Source of the DNA: an uncultured Luminiphilus sp.
GTDB lineage: Bacteria > Pseudomonadota > Gammaproteobacteria > Pseudomonadales > Halieaceae
Length of the DNA: 64,000 nt
Direction: 5' to 3'
Assembly (NCBI GenBank): GCA_943789425.1
Contig: CALSUB010000010.1
Location: 1-64,000 of the forward strand
A program made the translations under genes and the position numbers. The notes under the pieces are model-generated. The model was not told the origin of the DNA and searched no databases. It saw nothing but the letters and a program-made list of their open reading frames with translations. Shown piece after piece: positions 37,538-46,653 of this stretch; position 1 is the stretch's first letter, and each line of letters opens with the position of its first letter.

Positions 37538-39676
37538 TTAGTGGGACTCCGACGAAGAGACAGTATAACGGCGAGTTGGGGTGATGCGGTTTGCTACCCT
37601 GAATCCTGGCGCGTGCAACGTTTCATTGGCGAAGGCTTCGGCCTGGTCAAGGTAGTGCTCGGAGGAGGGATCTGTCATTTGGCTACCGTATTGGTGTGTG
37701 CCACGAATAATTTGTTCGCCGTCGGCGGTCCACTCAATGAGATAGTAAAGCCCATCGCCGGCCACGACGGTGAGATAGTCATCATCATCGCTCAGCTGCT
37801 CCGCGTACATGGCGCGCAGGGTGTCAGGGCCACCTGACGCAGCCCAAGTGCGTCCGTCTCGTCCATGTCGTTGTATCTCGCCCCACTTTGGATCGAGGCG
37901 CCCTGATATGTCCGTGACCGATGCCATACACTTAGCCAGCGTGTCTCTGGCGGGGGGGAGGGGTTCTTTTGAACGCTCGATCGACCATTCTTCCAGCAAG
38001 ACACAGACGCCAAGCGCGGCCTGTCGATTGTCTTTGTCCGTATGGAGATCCCAGGACCTTAGCAGGCTCAGCGCTTCCGTTTGTTCCGGTCCGTCAGGTT
38101 CGAGCGCGGTCACCGCACTGAGATAGTGATAACCGCGATACCGGGGTGAGTAGGCATTGTCGTGCTTGATATCCGAAAAAGCGTCAAACGTGATCGCCGT
38201 GTTGGCGTCGAGTAGCTCTAACCCTCGTACCGCGCGATTGGTCATCCGTGTGGGCCAGCCGCTCTCCTTGGGATAATCGGCGAGGATCGGGTTGCTGCCC
38301 TCGGAGCTGATATGAAACGGGGATTGATTGGCACTGTGGACATAACCTGACGAGGGGTTCGTCACACTGGGCAAGGCTGCTGGGGGTAAATAGGATTGCC
38401 AAATTAGGTCGCGGCGATCACCGGGAAGGTATTGATCCCACTGCCAGCCCTCGGCGCGGTCCGGCATCATCGCATTGTGGACAAAATGGATGACGCCGTC
38501 TTCATTGGCGTAGACAAAATTAAAACTGGCGATGTACTGCAGTGCCATTGCGGCTTGCCACTCTTCGAAGGAGGTCGCATCGCTCAGCGCTAACCATTGC
38601 TCTACCTGTCGAATTTCGCCCATTCCCGCGTAACGCACGGCATAGGTGCCATGCTCAGTTTTCATCACAGGTCCGTGGATAGAGCGATATCCGTCTTCGT
38701 GAACCGTCCAGGGAAACCAGCCCCAAAGCCGCACTTTGATCGGAATATCAAAGTGCTCTAGCTCGTGCCACTCGTCGTCCAGCCGATACTGGTTGTCATC
38801 CTGCGGATTCATTTCGAGTACGTAGACATCGACGAGATCAGGCTGATTGACCGTGACGCCCCAGCCGTGGTGCTGGTTAAATCCAACGCCCAGCGCGGGT
38901 GAGCCGATAAACAGGCCTCCCATTACGTTGAGCCCCTCGCCACTTTGTAAATGCACCTCGTACCAAGAGACTGGGCCGGTGAGGGGTTGATGCGAATTGA
39001 TCATTAACAGCGTCGAGCCGTCTTGTGTTCGACTGGGTGCGATGGCGGTGGCATTGGAGCCGAGGGTGATCGCCGTATTGGGTAAGTGCGGTGGTTGGCT
39101 GACCTCAAATTGCCGCGTATCGGCACGCAGTGTGGTAATGGGTTGCTCAAAACCATAAAAAAGGAGATGCCGGAACATGTGTGCGGCGATCACGTCTTGT
39201 GGGGTCACCGGCAAGATGTCTAGCGTTACCCGCTCAGGGTGCGCTGCCGCAAAGTCATTAAAACCCGCTGCGAAGGCATCGAGATAGCGTTGGGTCTCGG
39301 GTGTGAGCTGATCTTGGTAATCTCGCTCAATCGTGTTCCAGAAATCCAACCACTGCACTAAATAATCAGTGGCAGCGGCATCCCGACCAAAAAAGCTGGC
39401 TGCTTGTCCGCGATAATACGGAAGTGTTTCCTCAAGAATCTCCCAGCCGTCCTCCGCTTGGGCATACGCTAGGCCAAATGCCATGTCAGCATTGGTCTCG
39501 CCGTATATATGAGGGACGCCAAGGGCGTCCCGCTCAATCGTTGCCTCCCACGCACTGCTGGTTAGGCTGTACAGCAGACACGCTGCCGCCAGTAGCAAAG
39601 CAAATACGCTGCGGCGGATGTGAGACACGGTCCAAGGCGCTTGGATCAGAGTTCGGGGGCCCGATAAAAGTGTCAT
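37538..39676 (-). CDS. Penicillin acylase family N-terminal-nucleophile hydrolase
   Basis: 712 residues. Opens with a hydrophobic segment (VFALLLAAACLLYSLTSSAWE), likely a signal peptide for the periplasm. Alpha part: IERDALGVPHIYGET and GLAYAQAEDGWEI. The autoproteolytic site is LGSNATAIAPSRT, with Ser207 becoming the nucleophile of the beta subunit. Family members hydrolyse amides such as penicillins or acyl-homoserine lactones; the substrate here is unknown. A cytochrome c gene follows, about 10 bp further along the minus strand. Confidence 0.9.
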   Translation of the reverse strand: MTLLSGPRTLIQAPWTVSHIRRSVFALLLAAACLLYSLTSSAWEATIERDALGVPHIYGETNADMAFGLAYAQAEDGWEILEETLPYYRGQAASFFGRDAAATDYLVQWLDFWNTIERDYQDQLTPETQRYLDAFAAGFNDFAAAHPERVTLDILPVTPQDVIAAHMFRHLLFYGFEQPITTLRADTRQFEVSQPPHLPNTAITLGSNATAIAPSRTQDGSTLLMINSHQPLTGPVSWYEVHLQSGEGLNVMGGLFIGSPALGVGFNQHHGWGVTVNQPDLVDVYVLEMNPQDDNQYRLDDEWHELEHFDIPIKVRLWGWFPWTVHEDGYRSIHGPVMKTEHGTYAVRYAGMGEIRQVEQWLALSDATSFEEWQAAMALQYIASFNFVYANEDGVIHFVHNAMMPDRAEGWQWDQYLPGDRRDLIWQSYLPPAALPSVTNPSSGYVHSANQSPFHISSEGSNPILADYPKESGWPTRMTNRAVRGLELLDANTAITFDAFSDIKHDNAYSPRYRGYHYLSAVTALEPDGPEQTEALSLLRSWDLHTDKDNRQAALGVCVLLEEWSIERSKEPLPPARDTLAKCMASVTDISGRLDPKWGEIQRHGRDGRTWAASGGPDTLRAMYAEQLSDDDDYLTVVAGDGLYYLIEWTADGEQIIRGTHQYGSQMTDPSSEHYLDQAEAFANETLHAPGFRVANRITPTRRYTVSSSESH

Positions 39677-39686
39677 AGGCAGTCGT

Positions 39687-40124
39687 TTAAAGGTTTGAAA
39701 CGTAGGCCGCGATATTGTTGATATCTTGATCAGCCATTGGCTTGGCGACCGGATACATCATGGCAGACTGTGCCCCGCGCTCTTCACCGGCCCGATAAGC
39801 AGTCAGTTTTGCCACGATATCTGCGGTCGCCTGCCCCGCAAGCTGCGGACCAATGCCGCCCTCGCCACGGCCACCGTGGCAGGCAATACATTGTCCGTAA
39901 TATTTTTCGCCCAGTGCGGCTGGCGTTGCGGCTGCCAGCGCCACCTGCTTGGCCTGCTCAACTTCTGCAATACCACCACCGTTGGTGGCCTTCCAATCGT
40001 CGTAGCATTCATCGACACATTGATTGCGATTCCCTGTCCACTCAGCGTCGTTACTGTGCGTGCCCACCCAAATGAGTCCAGAAACGATGACAATAAAAGC
40101 GGCGACTAGCCCAGTGGTGTTCAT
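39687..40124 (-). CDS. Class I c-type cytochrome, membrane-anchored
   Basis: 145 residues. The N-terminal hydrophobic helix (TTGLVAAFIVIVSGLIWVGT) is an anchor or signal. The haem motif is C79-I-A-C-H83, followed by GEGGIGPQLAG, and Met122, 123 or 130 (AMMYPVAKPM) gives the axial ligand. An extra Cys pair (C36, C40) lies before the haem domain. Likely a periplasmic electron carrier. Upstream of the acylase gene on the same strand. Confidence 0.9.
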   Translation of the reverse strand: MNTTGLVAAFIVIVSGLIWVGTHSNDAEWTGNRNQCVDECYDDWKATNGGGIAEVEQAKQVALAAATPAALGEKYYGQCIACHGGRGEGGIGPQLAGQATADIVAKLTAYRAGEERGAQSAMMYPVAKPMADQDINNIAAYVSNL

Positions 40125-40379
40125 TCTGTAGTTCCCTTTTTTACCTAATATGACAGAGGGGAGGCCCAGTCAGAACGATGGCCTCCAACGCGAAGCGCGG
40201 AATGATAAAGCTTCTGCGTGCCAGATGACAGATGCTAATGCGCCGTGTGGGTTTTATCGTCACTTCGTGGGCGACAGTTTGGCCGATTCGTTAACGGGCA
40301 GATGACCTCAATGCCACGACTCGGCATACTCTGCACTCTGAATAATTGATGAATATCGACGTCTCCGGGAGACCGCACT

Positions 40380-40802
40380 ATGTCAAACGCTTATCGTGGC
40401 ACCATCAAGGTCCGTTTTGCTGATACCGATGCCAATGGGCATGCTTTTTTCGGTAATTATTTTGTTTTCGCGGACGAAGTGCTCGGTGACTACTGGGCGG
40501 AGCTGGGGTGGGATGTGTCAGATGTCGTCAATCAGGACTATCTCACGTTCACCGTCAACGCCAATATGGACTTTTTGGGTGAGAGCCTCGCCGGAGACAC
40601 ACTGGAAGTTGAGGTCAAGTCCGAGCGCATAGGCAATTCAAGCGTCGTGATTGGTTTCAATATGCGTAATCTGCGCACGGATGAAACGACAGGACGAGGG
40701 ACCTTTACCTACGTCTTTGTTGATCGCAATACGCGCAAGAGCGCCCCAATGCCGGAAACTTTCCGTGCGGCGCTCATCGAGCGGCATCCTGAATTAGCTT
40801 GA
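40380..40802 (+). CDS. 4-hydroxybenzoyl-CoA thioesterase family (acyl-CoA thioesterase)
   Basis: 140 residues, hot-dog fold. The FADTDANGHAFFGNYFVFADEVLG stretch at 13-36 carries the D-x2-G-H-x3-GNY-x4-DE layout of this family (Asp17 catalytic candidate). A GGAG-poor start: ATG 40380 after GGGAG at 40367. Probably releases a CoA thioester; in the context of beta-oxidation genes nearby. 255 bp to the cytochrome c gene hold no gene. Confidence 0.88.
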   Translation: MSNAYRGTIKVRFADTDANGHAFFGNYFVFADEVLGDYWAELGWDVSDVVNQDYLTFTVNANMDFLGESLAGDTLEVEVKSERIGNSSVVIGFNMRNLRTDETTGRGTFTYVFVDRNTRKSAPMPETFRAALIERHPELA

Positions 40803-40825
40803 CCCGCTGAGAGCACTGGCGTGGG

Positions 40826-41467
40826 TTGGTTCCGGTGGGCGAATCCATCACACTTTGGTCATCGGAACTAAAGAACGAGAAGCACTTGGAGCAACGCAGC
40901 AAAAATACGTATCAAGGCAAAGGCCTAGTGTTGGTGCTACAGGACCTGTCCTCGGCAACACCGTTTGAGCTGAGCGCCAAATCGAGTGACGAGGCCGCGC
41001 AAGACTACTGCTGGTCGGCGCTGGTGCTGTCCGCGGCCTTTGGTTTTCGGGTCGTTCCCGGTCAATCCTATTACCTGTATCTTCAGGCGGGCGCATGGAA
41101 ACTGTCACTGATTTCTCCGGACGAGTGGGGTCATCGCAGGCCCGGTATTTATGTGGGCAGCTGCGATTTGCGGTGTGATATGACCTGGTCACTGGTCTTC
41201 GATCAATCCGTTGTAGAGGGCTCGCCTGTTCATGACGCCCTTTTGCAATATCTCACCGGTATCCGGGAACAGCTCCTTCAGTCGGGTAGTTGGGAGGCGT
41301 TGTTGCGGCGTGGGGAGCGACATCTGCCATATCAGCAGAGGGTACTGACGACCGCGCTGGCGTCGTCGCTCAGGCAGTCCTTGGCACTCAGTGGACAGTC
41401 GGGCGTTCCGCCGGGCGTCCCTGCTTTGGGCCACGCGATGGATGCCTTTGGCACTGCTGCCGTCTGA
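40826..41467 (+). CDS. Unrecognised protein downstream of the thioesterase
   Basis: About 213 residues from TTG 40826; GTG 40835 is another possible start, and no strong ribosome site marks either. A notable block is YQGKGLVLVLQDL (~29-41). The middle is moderately hydrophobic and aromatic (RVVPGQSYYLYLQAGAWKLSLI), then a YVGSCDLRCDMTW segment, and a helical Gln-rich C-terminus. I do not recognise the family. It probably shares a transcript with the thioesterase (24-bp gap). Confidence 0.55.
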   Translation: MVPVGESITLWSSELKNEKHLEQRSKNTYQGKGLVLVLQDLSSATPFELSAKSSDEAAQDYCWSALVLSAAFGFRVVPGQSYYLYLQAGAWKLSLISPDEWGHRRPGIYVGSCDLRCDMTWSLVFDQSVVEGSPVHDALLQYLTGIREQLLQSGSWEALLRRGERHLPYQQRVLTTALASSLRQSLALSGQSGVPPGVPALGHAMDAFGTAAV

Positions 41468-41510
41468 GCCAACCCATGACCACTGAGGTGCTGACTCATC
41501 GCATCAACAC

Positions 41511-41590
41511 CTCAGAAAGACAGAACCTCAGAAAGACAGAACCTCAGAAAGACAGAGCCTCAGAAAGACAGAACCTCAGAAAGACAGAGC
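41511..41590 (+). repeat. 16-bp tandem repeat, five copies (CTCAGAAAGACAGARC)
   Basis: Five perfect or near-perfect head-to-tail copies (three end AAC, two end AGC), followed by a partial CTCAACC. They fill almost the whole gap between two convergent genes (41467 and 41611). No open frame of significance; not a CRISPR since there are no spacers. Confidence 0.95.
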
Positions 41591-41610
41591 CTCAACCATA
41601 GAGCCTTAGC

Positions 41611-42780
41611 TTAGGCGGTATCTGCAAAGAGTTCCCTGCCGATCAGCATACGACGCACCTCTGACGTACCCGCACCGATTTCATAAAGCTTGGCATCCCT
41701 GAGGAGTCGTCCGGTTGGGTAATCGTTGATATAACCGTTGCCGCCGAGCAACTGAATGGCGTCAAGAGCAGATTGTGTCGCCGCCTCGGCAGTATAGAGA
41801 ATCACTGCGGCAGCATCCTTGCGACTCTGCTCGCCTCGATCTAGGGCACCACAGACCGCATATAAATAAGCCCTGCTGGCTGAGCACCGCGCATACATAT
41901 CGGCCAATTTCCCTTGGACCAATTGAAACTCGCCAATCGATTGTCCGAACTGCTCACGCTCGTGTACGTAGGGCAATGCCACATCAAGGCAGGCCTGAAG
42001 TATGCCAACAGGTCCCCCCGCTAGCACGGCGCGCTCGTAGTCGAGGCCTGACATCAGCACACGGACGCCAGCGCCGACCTCACCCAGGATCTGGGTCGCC
42101 GGAATTCGGCAGTCCTCGAAGACCAATTCGCAGGTATTGGATCCGCGCATCCCCAATTTGTCGAGCTTCGGTGATCGTGAAAACCCCGGTGTATCACGTT
42201 CAACGATAAAAGCGGTAATACCCTTAGAGCCTGCCTCAGGGTCTGTTTTCGCATAGATCACATAGACATTCGCGTCCGGCCCGTTGGTGATCCACATTTT
42301 ATTACCGTTCAACACAAACTCGTCGCCCTGCCGCTCTGCACGGAGCCGCATACTCACGACATCGGAGCCCGCACTGGGTTCCGACATCGCCAGTGCACCA
42401 ACATGGGCGCCACTGCACAAAGCCGGTAAGTACTGCTGTTTTTGAACCTCCGTGCCATTTAGCCGAATTTGATTGAGACAGAGATTGGAGTGAGCACCGT
42501 AGGAAAGCCCGACGGAAGCGCTGGCGCGAGAAATCTCCTCCATGGCGATGGCGTGGGCGAGATAACCCATGCCGCTGCCCCCGTATTCCTCGGGAATCGT
42601 AATGCCCAGTAACCCCAGTTGACCCAACTTGGGCCATAAATCATTGGGGAACTCGTTGTTTCGATCGATCTCAGCGGCTCGAGGCGCAATCTCTTGCGCA
42701 GCAAATTGGCTGAGCGTTTGCCTGAGTAAACCGATCTCCTCATCATGGCCGTACTGTAAAGTGGGGTATGACAGATTCAT
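41611..42780 (-). CDS. Isovaleryl-CoA dehydrogenase (acyl-CoA dehydrogenase)
   Basis: 389 residues. Acyl-CoA dehydrogenase layout: [13 protein letters not shown], the FAD/substrate segment [32 protein letters not shown] and the C-terminal [32 protein letters not shown] shortened here to its features (YINDYPTGR and [10 protein letters not shown]). These segments match isovaleryl-CoA dehydrogenases best, a leucine-degradation step giving 3-methylcrotonyl-CoA. The rest of the pathway (mccA/mccB) is not in this window. Alone on its strand. Confidence 0.88.
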   Translation of the reverse strand: MNLSYPTLQYGHDEEIGLLRQTLSQFAAQEIAPRAAEIDRNNEFPNDLWPKLGQLGLLGITIPEEYGGSGMGYLAHAIAMEEISRASASVGLSYGAHSNLCLNQIRLNGTEVQKQQYLPALCSGAHVGALAMSEPSAGSDVVSMRLRAERQGDEFVLNGNKMWITNGPDANVYVIYAKTDPEAGSKGITAFIVERDTPGFSRSPKLDKLGMRGSNTCELVFEDCRIPATQILGEVGAGVRVLMSGLDYERAVLAGGPVGILQACLDVALPYVHEREQFGQSIGEFQLVQGKLADMYARCSASRAYLYAVCGALDRGEQSRKDAAAVILYTAEAATQSALDAIQLLGGNGYINDYPTGRLLRDAKLYEIGAGTSEVRRMLIGRELFADTA

Positions 42781-42897
42781 AGTTTAGGGACCTGGTGGTG
42801 AATAGTTGCTCGGTTGAGCCCAGAGGGATCAAGAGGTGTTTTTAACACAGTTGAACAGAGTGCGGGTGCCAGCCTTCAGTCACGTGCGGCGAACAGT

Positions 42898-43389
42898 ATG
42901 AGGCAATTGCTTAAGTTTGGTCATTCGATGACGGCGATCGCTTTTTTGGGCGCGGTTGCCGTGTTGTGGGTTTTGCATCAGCAGTTACCTGACCCCGAGG
43001 GGGCGCTCAGCCTTTATGCGTCGGGCCGCCAGGCGATGGAACGCATTGCCGTCTTACTGCTGCTCCCCTCGTTAGTGTTGTCTCTGCTTTTTGGCTTGTT
43101 CTCGATGGCGATGGTGTCGGGGTTCCACAATGCGCCTTGGGCGTGGGCTAAGTTTATTACGACGGTGGTCATGCTGGAGGGGACTTTGCTAGGTATCCAG
43201 AGCCCGATTGTCAAAGAGGCGCGTCTTGCCGAGGCCGCGCTCAATGATCCCACTAAGCTCGCACTGCTGGCGCAGAACTTATCAGCGGAGCAGTCGTCTC
43301 TGGTACTGATTGGTTTGGTTGCGACTGCTAATGTCGCGCTGGGCGTGTGGCGGCCGCAGTTCCGGTCTCGGGCTAAAGCATCGTCCTGA
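42898..43389 (+). CDS. Small four-helix membrane protein, unrecognised
   Basis: 163 residues from ATG 42898; the frame is open to 42814. Four hydrophobic segments are visible: TAIAFLGAVAVLWVLHQ, RIAVLLLLPSLVLSLLFGLF, WAKFITTVVMLEGTLLGI and LVLIGLVATANVALGVW, with charged turns between. One His (KFGHSM) precedes the first. I recognise no family. The end of the gene is antisense to a long extension of the BLUF frame. Confidence 0.6.
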   Translation: MRQLLKFGHSMTAIAFLGAVAVLWVLHQQLPDPEGALSLYASGRQAMERIAVLLLLPSLVLSLLFGLFSMAMVSGFHNAPWAWAKFITTVVMLEGTLLGIQSPIVKEARLAEAALNDPTKLALLAQNLSAEQSSLVLIGLVATANVALGVWRPQFRSRAKASS

Positions 43390-43859
43390 ACATCAGCGCG
43401 AGGCGTTTTCCACGGCTCAAATTCTTCGAGAAATTCCTGTGGTTGCGCGTCCACCGTCAGGAAATTTGAAAAGCCCGCAAGCGCTTCCGGGTTCACGCCA
43501 TCTAGATTCAAAAACCCCATTCGCCAGTCTGAGAATTCTCTGGTTTCTGTTTCGCCGCTGAACAAGATGCGCACATCTTTGTGTCGAGGATCTTGTTTGA
43601 TCACTTCAAAAATATGGTTTACCGCTGTCTGTTTACCCTCGAGCAGTTGGTAAAAAGAGCCTTCTCGATAGAGGAGCAAACCCGTCACGTCGTGCTCGGT
43701 ATTGGCAGTACGTGCGACGCCCAGCAGCGCAACGAGATCTTCCTGAGTGAAGTGCTCGGTTTCTGTGCTGACGTAGCACAGATGGAAGACAGCATTTTCA
43801 GGGGCTTGCGAGCCGCTATAATCTGTGGGGGAGTCTCCTTGGGCCTTATTATTTGACAT
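43014..43859 (-). CDS. BLUF-domain blue-light receptor (frame runs on beyond the domain)
   Basis: FAD-binding photoreceptor domain at residues ~24-120. The key positions match AppA with a constant offset of eight: Tyr29 (AppA 21), Asn53 (45), Gln71 (63), Trp112 (104) and Met114 (106), so the photocycle site is complete. After ~residue 157 the frame continues antisense to the membrane-protein gene with low-complexity Ser/Ala/Arg content that does not look like protein. A stop in a neighbouring frame at 43373-43375 suggests the true protein is ~155 residues and that an indel removed its stop. It is divergent from acsF, sharing a 182-bp region. Confidence 0.9.
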   Translation of the reverse strand: MSNNKAQGDSPTDYSGSQAPENAVFHLCYVSTETEHFTQEDLVALLGVARTANTEHDVTGLLLYREGSFYQLLEGKQTAVNHIFEVIKQDPRHKDVRILFSGETETREFSDWRMGFLNLDGVNPEALAGFSNFLTVDAQPQEFLEEFEPWKTPRADVQDDALARDRNCGRHTPSATLAVATKPISTRDDCSADKFCASSASLVGSLSAASARRASLTIGLWIPSKVPSSMTTVVINLAHAQGALWNPDTIAIENKPKSRDNTNEGSSSKTAMRSIAWRPDA

Positions 43860-43937
43860 GGTGCCCCTGCTGGTGACGCGTTAGGTCGCCGCAACGCGGT
43901 GACTCCTTTCGCGCAGATTGCTTGCTACCGGGCCAAT

Positions 43938-43978
43938 AGTCAAATAAAATTGACATATATGTGGTAAAAAAGTTAGAC
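43938..43978 (+). promoter_or_regulatory. acsF promoter with PpsR-like operator
   Basis: AGT-N12-ACA at 43938-43955, with palindromic arms GTCAA...TTGAC; read on the other strand it is TGT-N12-ACT, one base off the TGT-N12-ACA site of PpsR/CrtJ. It overlaps a -35 TTGACA (43950-43955). A weak -10 TTAGAC lies 17 bases later. A short palindrome ACATATATGT is at 43953-43962. Placement on the -35 fits repression. Ribosome site GGGGA precedes acsF at 44032-44036. The operator call is inference. Confidence 0.45.
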
Positions 43979-44041
43979 ACTTTGCTGCGGGAACTTGTTA
44001 ACTAAGGCGCAGAGGGCGTTAAAGACAGATGGGGAAATACG

Positions 44042-45109
44042 ATGAGTGAGTTAATCAACGATGACGCTGCGGTCAATCTAACGACCCAGCAAGCCTTGGA
44101 AGGCAGGGCGTTAGCACCTCGATTTTACTGCACTGACTATCCGGCAATGGAGCACATCGATGTCACGCCGGTTCGAGCAGAATGGGATCAGATGATGCGC
44201 GCTTTCGAACTCGATACGAATCGAGGCCACTTCAAGCAAAACTATGAGTACGATCCGGCGATTTTAGAAGCGGACCCAGCACTCAAAGAGGAATTTCTGG
44301 ATTTTTTGGTCTCGTCGATTACGGCTGAATACTCCGGTTGTGTGCTGTACCAAGAAATTGAAAAAAATGTGAGTAACCCCGATATCGCTAAATTGATGCG
44401 CTATATGGCGAGAGACGAGTCTCGCCATGCGGGTTTCATTAATAAAGCGTTAAACAAACTGGGTGTGGCGGTTGATTTGGGCGTGTTGAAGCGCGAGAAG
44501 GAGTACACCTTTTTCAAGCCAAAGTTTATTTACTACGCCACCTATTTGTCCGAAAAAATTGGCTACGCGCGCTACATCACCATCTTCCGGCATCTTGAGC
44601 GGCATCCAGAACAGCGCTTCCATCCGATCTTTAAATGGTTTCTGGAATGGTGCAATGACGAGTTTTCTCACGGTGAGGCGTTCGCCCTCATTATGAGATC
44701 GGATCCGAAGTTATTGCGAGGCATGAACAAGCTCTGGATTCGTTTCTTTTTGGTTGCTGTTTATTCGACCATGTATGTCAGAGATCATGCTCGACCAAAG
44801 CTCTATGAGGCCTTTGGTATGGATGTCACCGAATTTGACTATCAAGTTTTTGACATCACGACCGAGATTTCACGACAGGTTTTCCCAATGACACTGAATA
44901 CCGATGACCCGCGTTTCCGCGCTGGGCTCGAGCGAATGCGGGAATTGCAAATGGCTCGCGACGCATTGGAAGAAAAACCTGGTATCGCAGCTAAGATGAA
45001 GCGACTGGGCTTGGGCGCCCTGTTTGGGCTGACATTTGCCCGATTATATTTATTGCCGACTCAGCCCAATGCCATGCCTGAACAGGTTTGTATGCAACCC
45101 GCCTGGTAA
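44042..45109 (+). CDS. acsF: Aerobic Mg-protoporphyrin IX monomethyl ester oxidative cyclase
   Basis: 355 residues, normal length. Forms the isocyclic ring of bacteriochlorophyll using O2. The di-iron ligands are all present: Glu96 (TAEYSGC), Glu126-x-x-His129 (RDESRHAGF), and Glu207-x-x-His210 (NDEFSHGEAFA), with Glu171 near YLSEKIGYARYIT. The long near-invariant FRPKF-like block (FFKPKFIYYATYLSEK) and the C-terminal MQPAW are typical of AcsF. No other photosynthesis gene is in the window, so it lies outside a photosynthesis gene cluster or is a second copy. Divergent from the BLUF gene. Confidence 0.95.
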   Translation: MSELINDDAAVNLTTQQALEGRALAPRFYCTDYPAMEHIDVTPVRAEWDQMMRAFELDTNRGHFKQNYEYDPAILEADPALKEEFLDFLVSSITAEYSGCVLYQEIEKNVSNPDIAKLMRYMARDESRHAGFINKALNKLGVAVDLGVLKREKEYTFFKPKFIYYATYLSEKIGYARYITIFRHLERHPEQRFHPIFKWFLEWCNDEFSHGEAFALIMRSDPKLLRGMNKLWIRFFLVAVYSTMYVRDHARPKLYEAFGMDVTEFDYQVFDITTEISRQVFPMTLNTDDPRFRAGLERMRELQMARDALEEKPGIAAKMKRLGLGALFGLTFARLYLLPTQPNAMPEQVCMQPAW

Positions 45110-45239
45110 GTGTGCCCGTCGGCACTCTGGCTGGATGATCCTACTCGGTGAATGACGTTACTCTCGCTGAACCATATCTGGGTTTTGTGCCGAGAGGGGC
45201 ATTAAGCGCGCTGACCACTGAGTCGCCATGGAGAGCAGT

Positions 45240-46011
45240 ATGTCTGTTGTTACGGTAGAAGAGCAGTCGGGTGTTGCACTGGTCACCCTCAATCGTCCCG
45301 ACGCCAACAATGCGCTGAACCGAGCGCTTTCTGAAGCAATTACTGAGACTTTCTTAGCGCTTGCTACTTCGGAGACGGTGCGCGCGATTGTCCTCACAGG
45401 CGCGGGCCGCAGTTTTTGCGCTGGCGTTGATTTAAAGGCTTTATCGGACGAGCCAGAACTGCTCACGTCGGGGATGGGCTTGGGCCCAGCCTCACCGATC
45501 GTCGTCGCATTAGAGCAGTGCCCTCAGCCGATTATCGGTGCGATCAATGGCGCAGCGGTTACGGGTGGATTCGAATTGGCACTGGCTTGTGATTACTTGT
45601 TTGCGAGCACCGAGGCTCGTTTTGCCGATACGCATGCACGAGTGGGTATTTTGCCAGGATGGGGTTTGTCTCAAAAACTGACTCGTATCATTGGCATCAA
45701 CCGTGCCCGTGAAATGAGCTTAGCGGGTAATTTCATTGATGCGCATCGTGCTGAGGCCTGGGGTTTGGTGAATCGCGTTTGTGCCCCAGAAAACTTAATG
45801 GATGAGACGCTGGCCAGTGCAGGCCAAGTTGCCGACGGCGACCGCCAACGCTGTGGTCGCCTTAAAAGCGCTAATGAATGATGGTGCGAAACAAAACTTG
45901 GGCGATGCGCTAGTGCTAGAGGGCGAGCGGGGTAATGCCTTCGCTAAAACCGTCGACTACAGCCAGATGGGTGAGCGCTTGGCCGCACTGCGCAAGCGGG
46001 CGGCGAAATAA
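45240..46011 (+). CDS. Enoyl-CoA hydratase/isomerase (one frameshift at ~45822)
   Basis: Read with one G removed near 45822 (GCAGGCCAAG for GCAGCCAAG), the protein has 256 residues. Crotonase features: oxyanion-hole SFCAGVDLKAL (~58-68) and GAINGAAVTGGFELALACD (~96-114), where Glu109 is in the usual catalytic place, and ADTHARVGILPGWG. Start ATG 45240 after GGAGA; ATG 45228 is also in frame. Catabolic role likely; pathway partner unknown. The single indel looks like sequence error. Confidence 0.85.
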
Positions 46012-46103
46012 GGGCCTTAAGTATTTGGGCGTAGAGGCCATTGACGCCGAGAGAGGTCTTGGCACGCCATTATTCGCCGGTCACTATAGGGGAGCGGTAA
46101 AAC

Positions 46104-46653
46104 ATGGGTTGGTTGGGATCAGGCGTGTTGCTGTGGAGTCTCGCCCACCTGCTCAAGCGAGTGGCACCGGGATGGCGGGCTCGATTGGGTAGCGCGGGCA
46201 GGCCACTGGTCGCTGTATCGATTGTCCTGTCGGTCGTCCTGATGATCCTTGGTTATCAGCAGGCCGAGGGACCCGTATGGTGGGGACGGCAGAGTGCCCT
46301 GGTTGGCATTAATAACCTATTGGTGTTGATTGGCTTTTATATGATTAGCGGGTTCAATCATCGGTGCGCGCATCAGCCGTTTCATCCGGCATCCGCAATT
46401 GACCGCGATCAAGCTATGGGCTGTCGCGCATTTGTTGGTCAATGGGGACCTTGCCTCAATGACGCTCTTTGGTGGTCTACTGATCTGGGCGGTGCTGGCC
46501 GTGATACTGATTAATCGGCAAGAAGAACCGCCGGTGCTTGAGCAAGGCCCGATCGCATGGGCGCTTGAGGTGGGTGCGTTGAGTGCCGCTATCGTCATCT
46601 ATGGGCTGGTGGGTTACGTTCATGGTTGGCTCGGATACCCCGTTCATGGCTGA
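46104..46653 (+). CDS. NnrU family membrane protein (one frameshift at ~46359)
   Basis: Joined across one extra base the protein has ~182 residues. Hydrophobic segments: GVLLWSLAHLLKRVAPG, LVAVSIVLSVVLMILGYQQ, the family block with FIRHPQLTAIKLWAVAHLLVNGD, and two more TM helices to the C-terminus (WAVLAVILI; IVIYGLVGYVHGWLGYP). NnrU proteins occur near nitrite/nitric oxide reduction genes in denitrifiers, but none are present here. No stop-to-start gap with the glycosylase gene, which begins immediately. Confidence 0.8.

Noticed and set aside
41511-41590. CRISPR-like array
   Set aside because: Repeats are head-to-tail with no spacers and no cas gene nearby.
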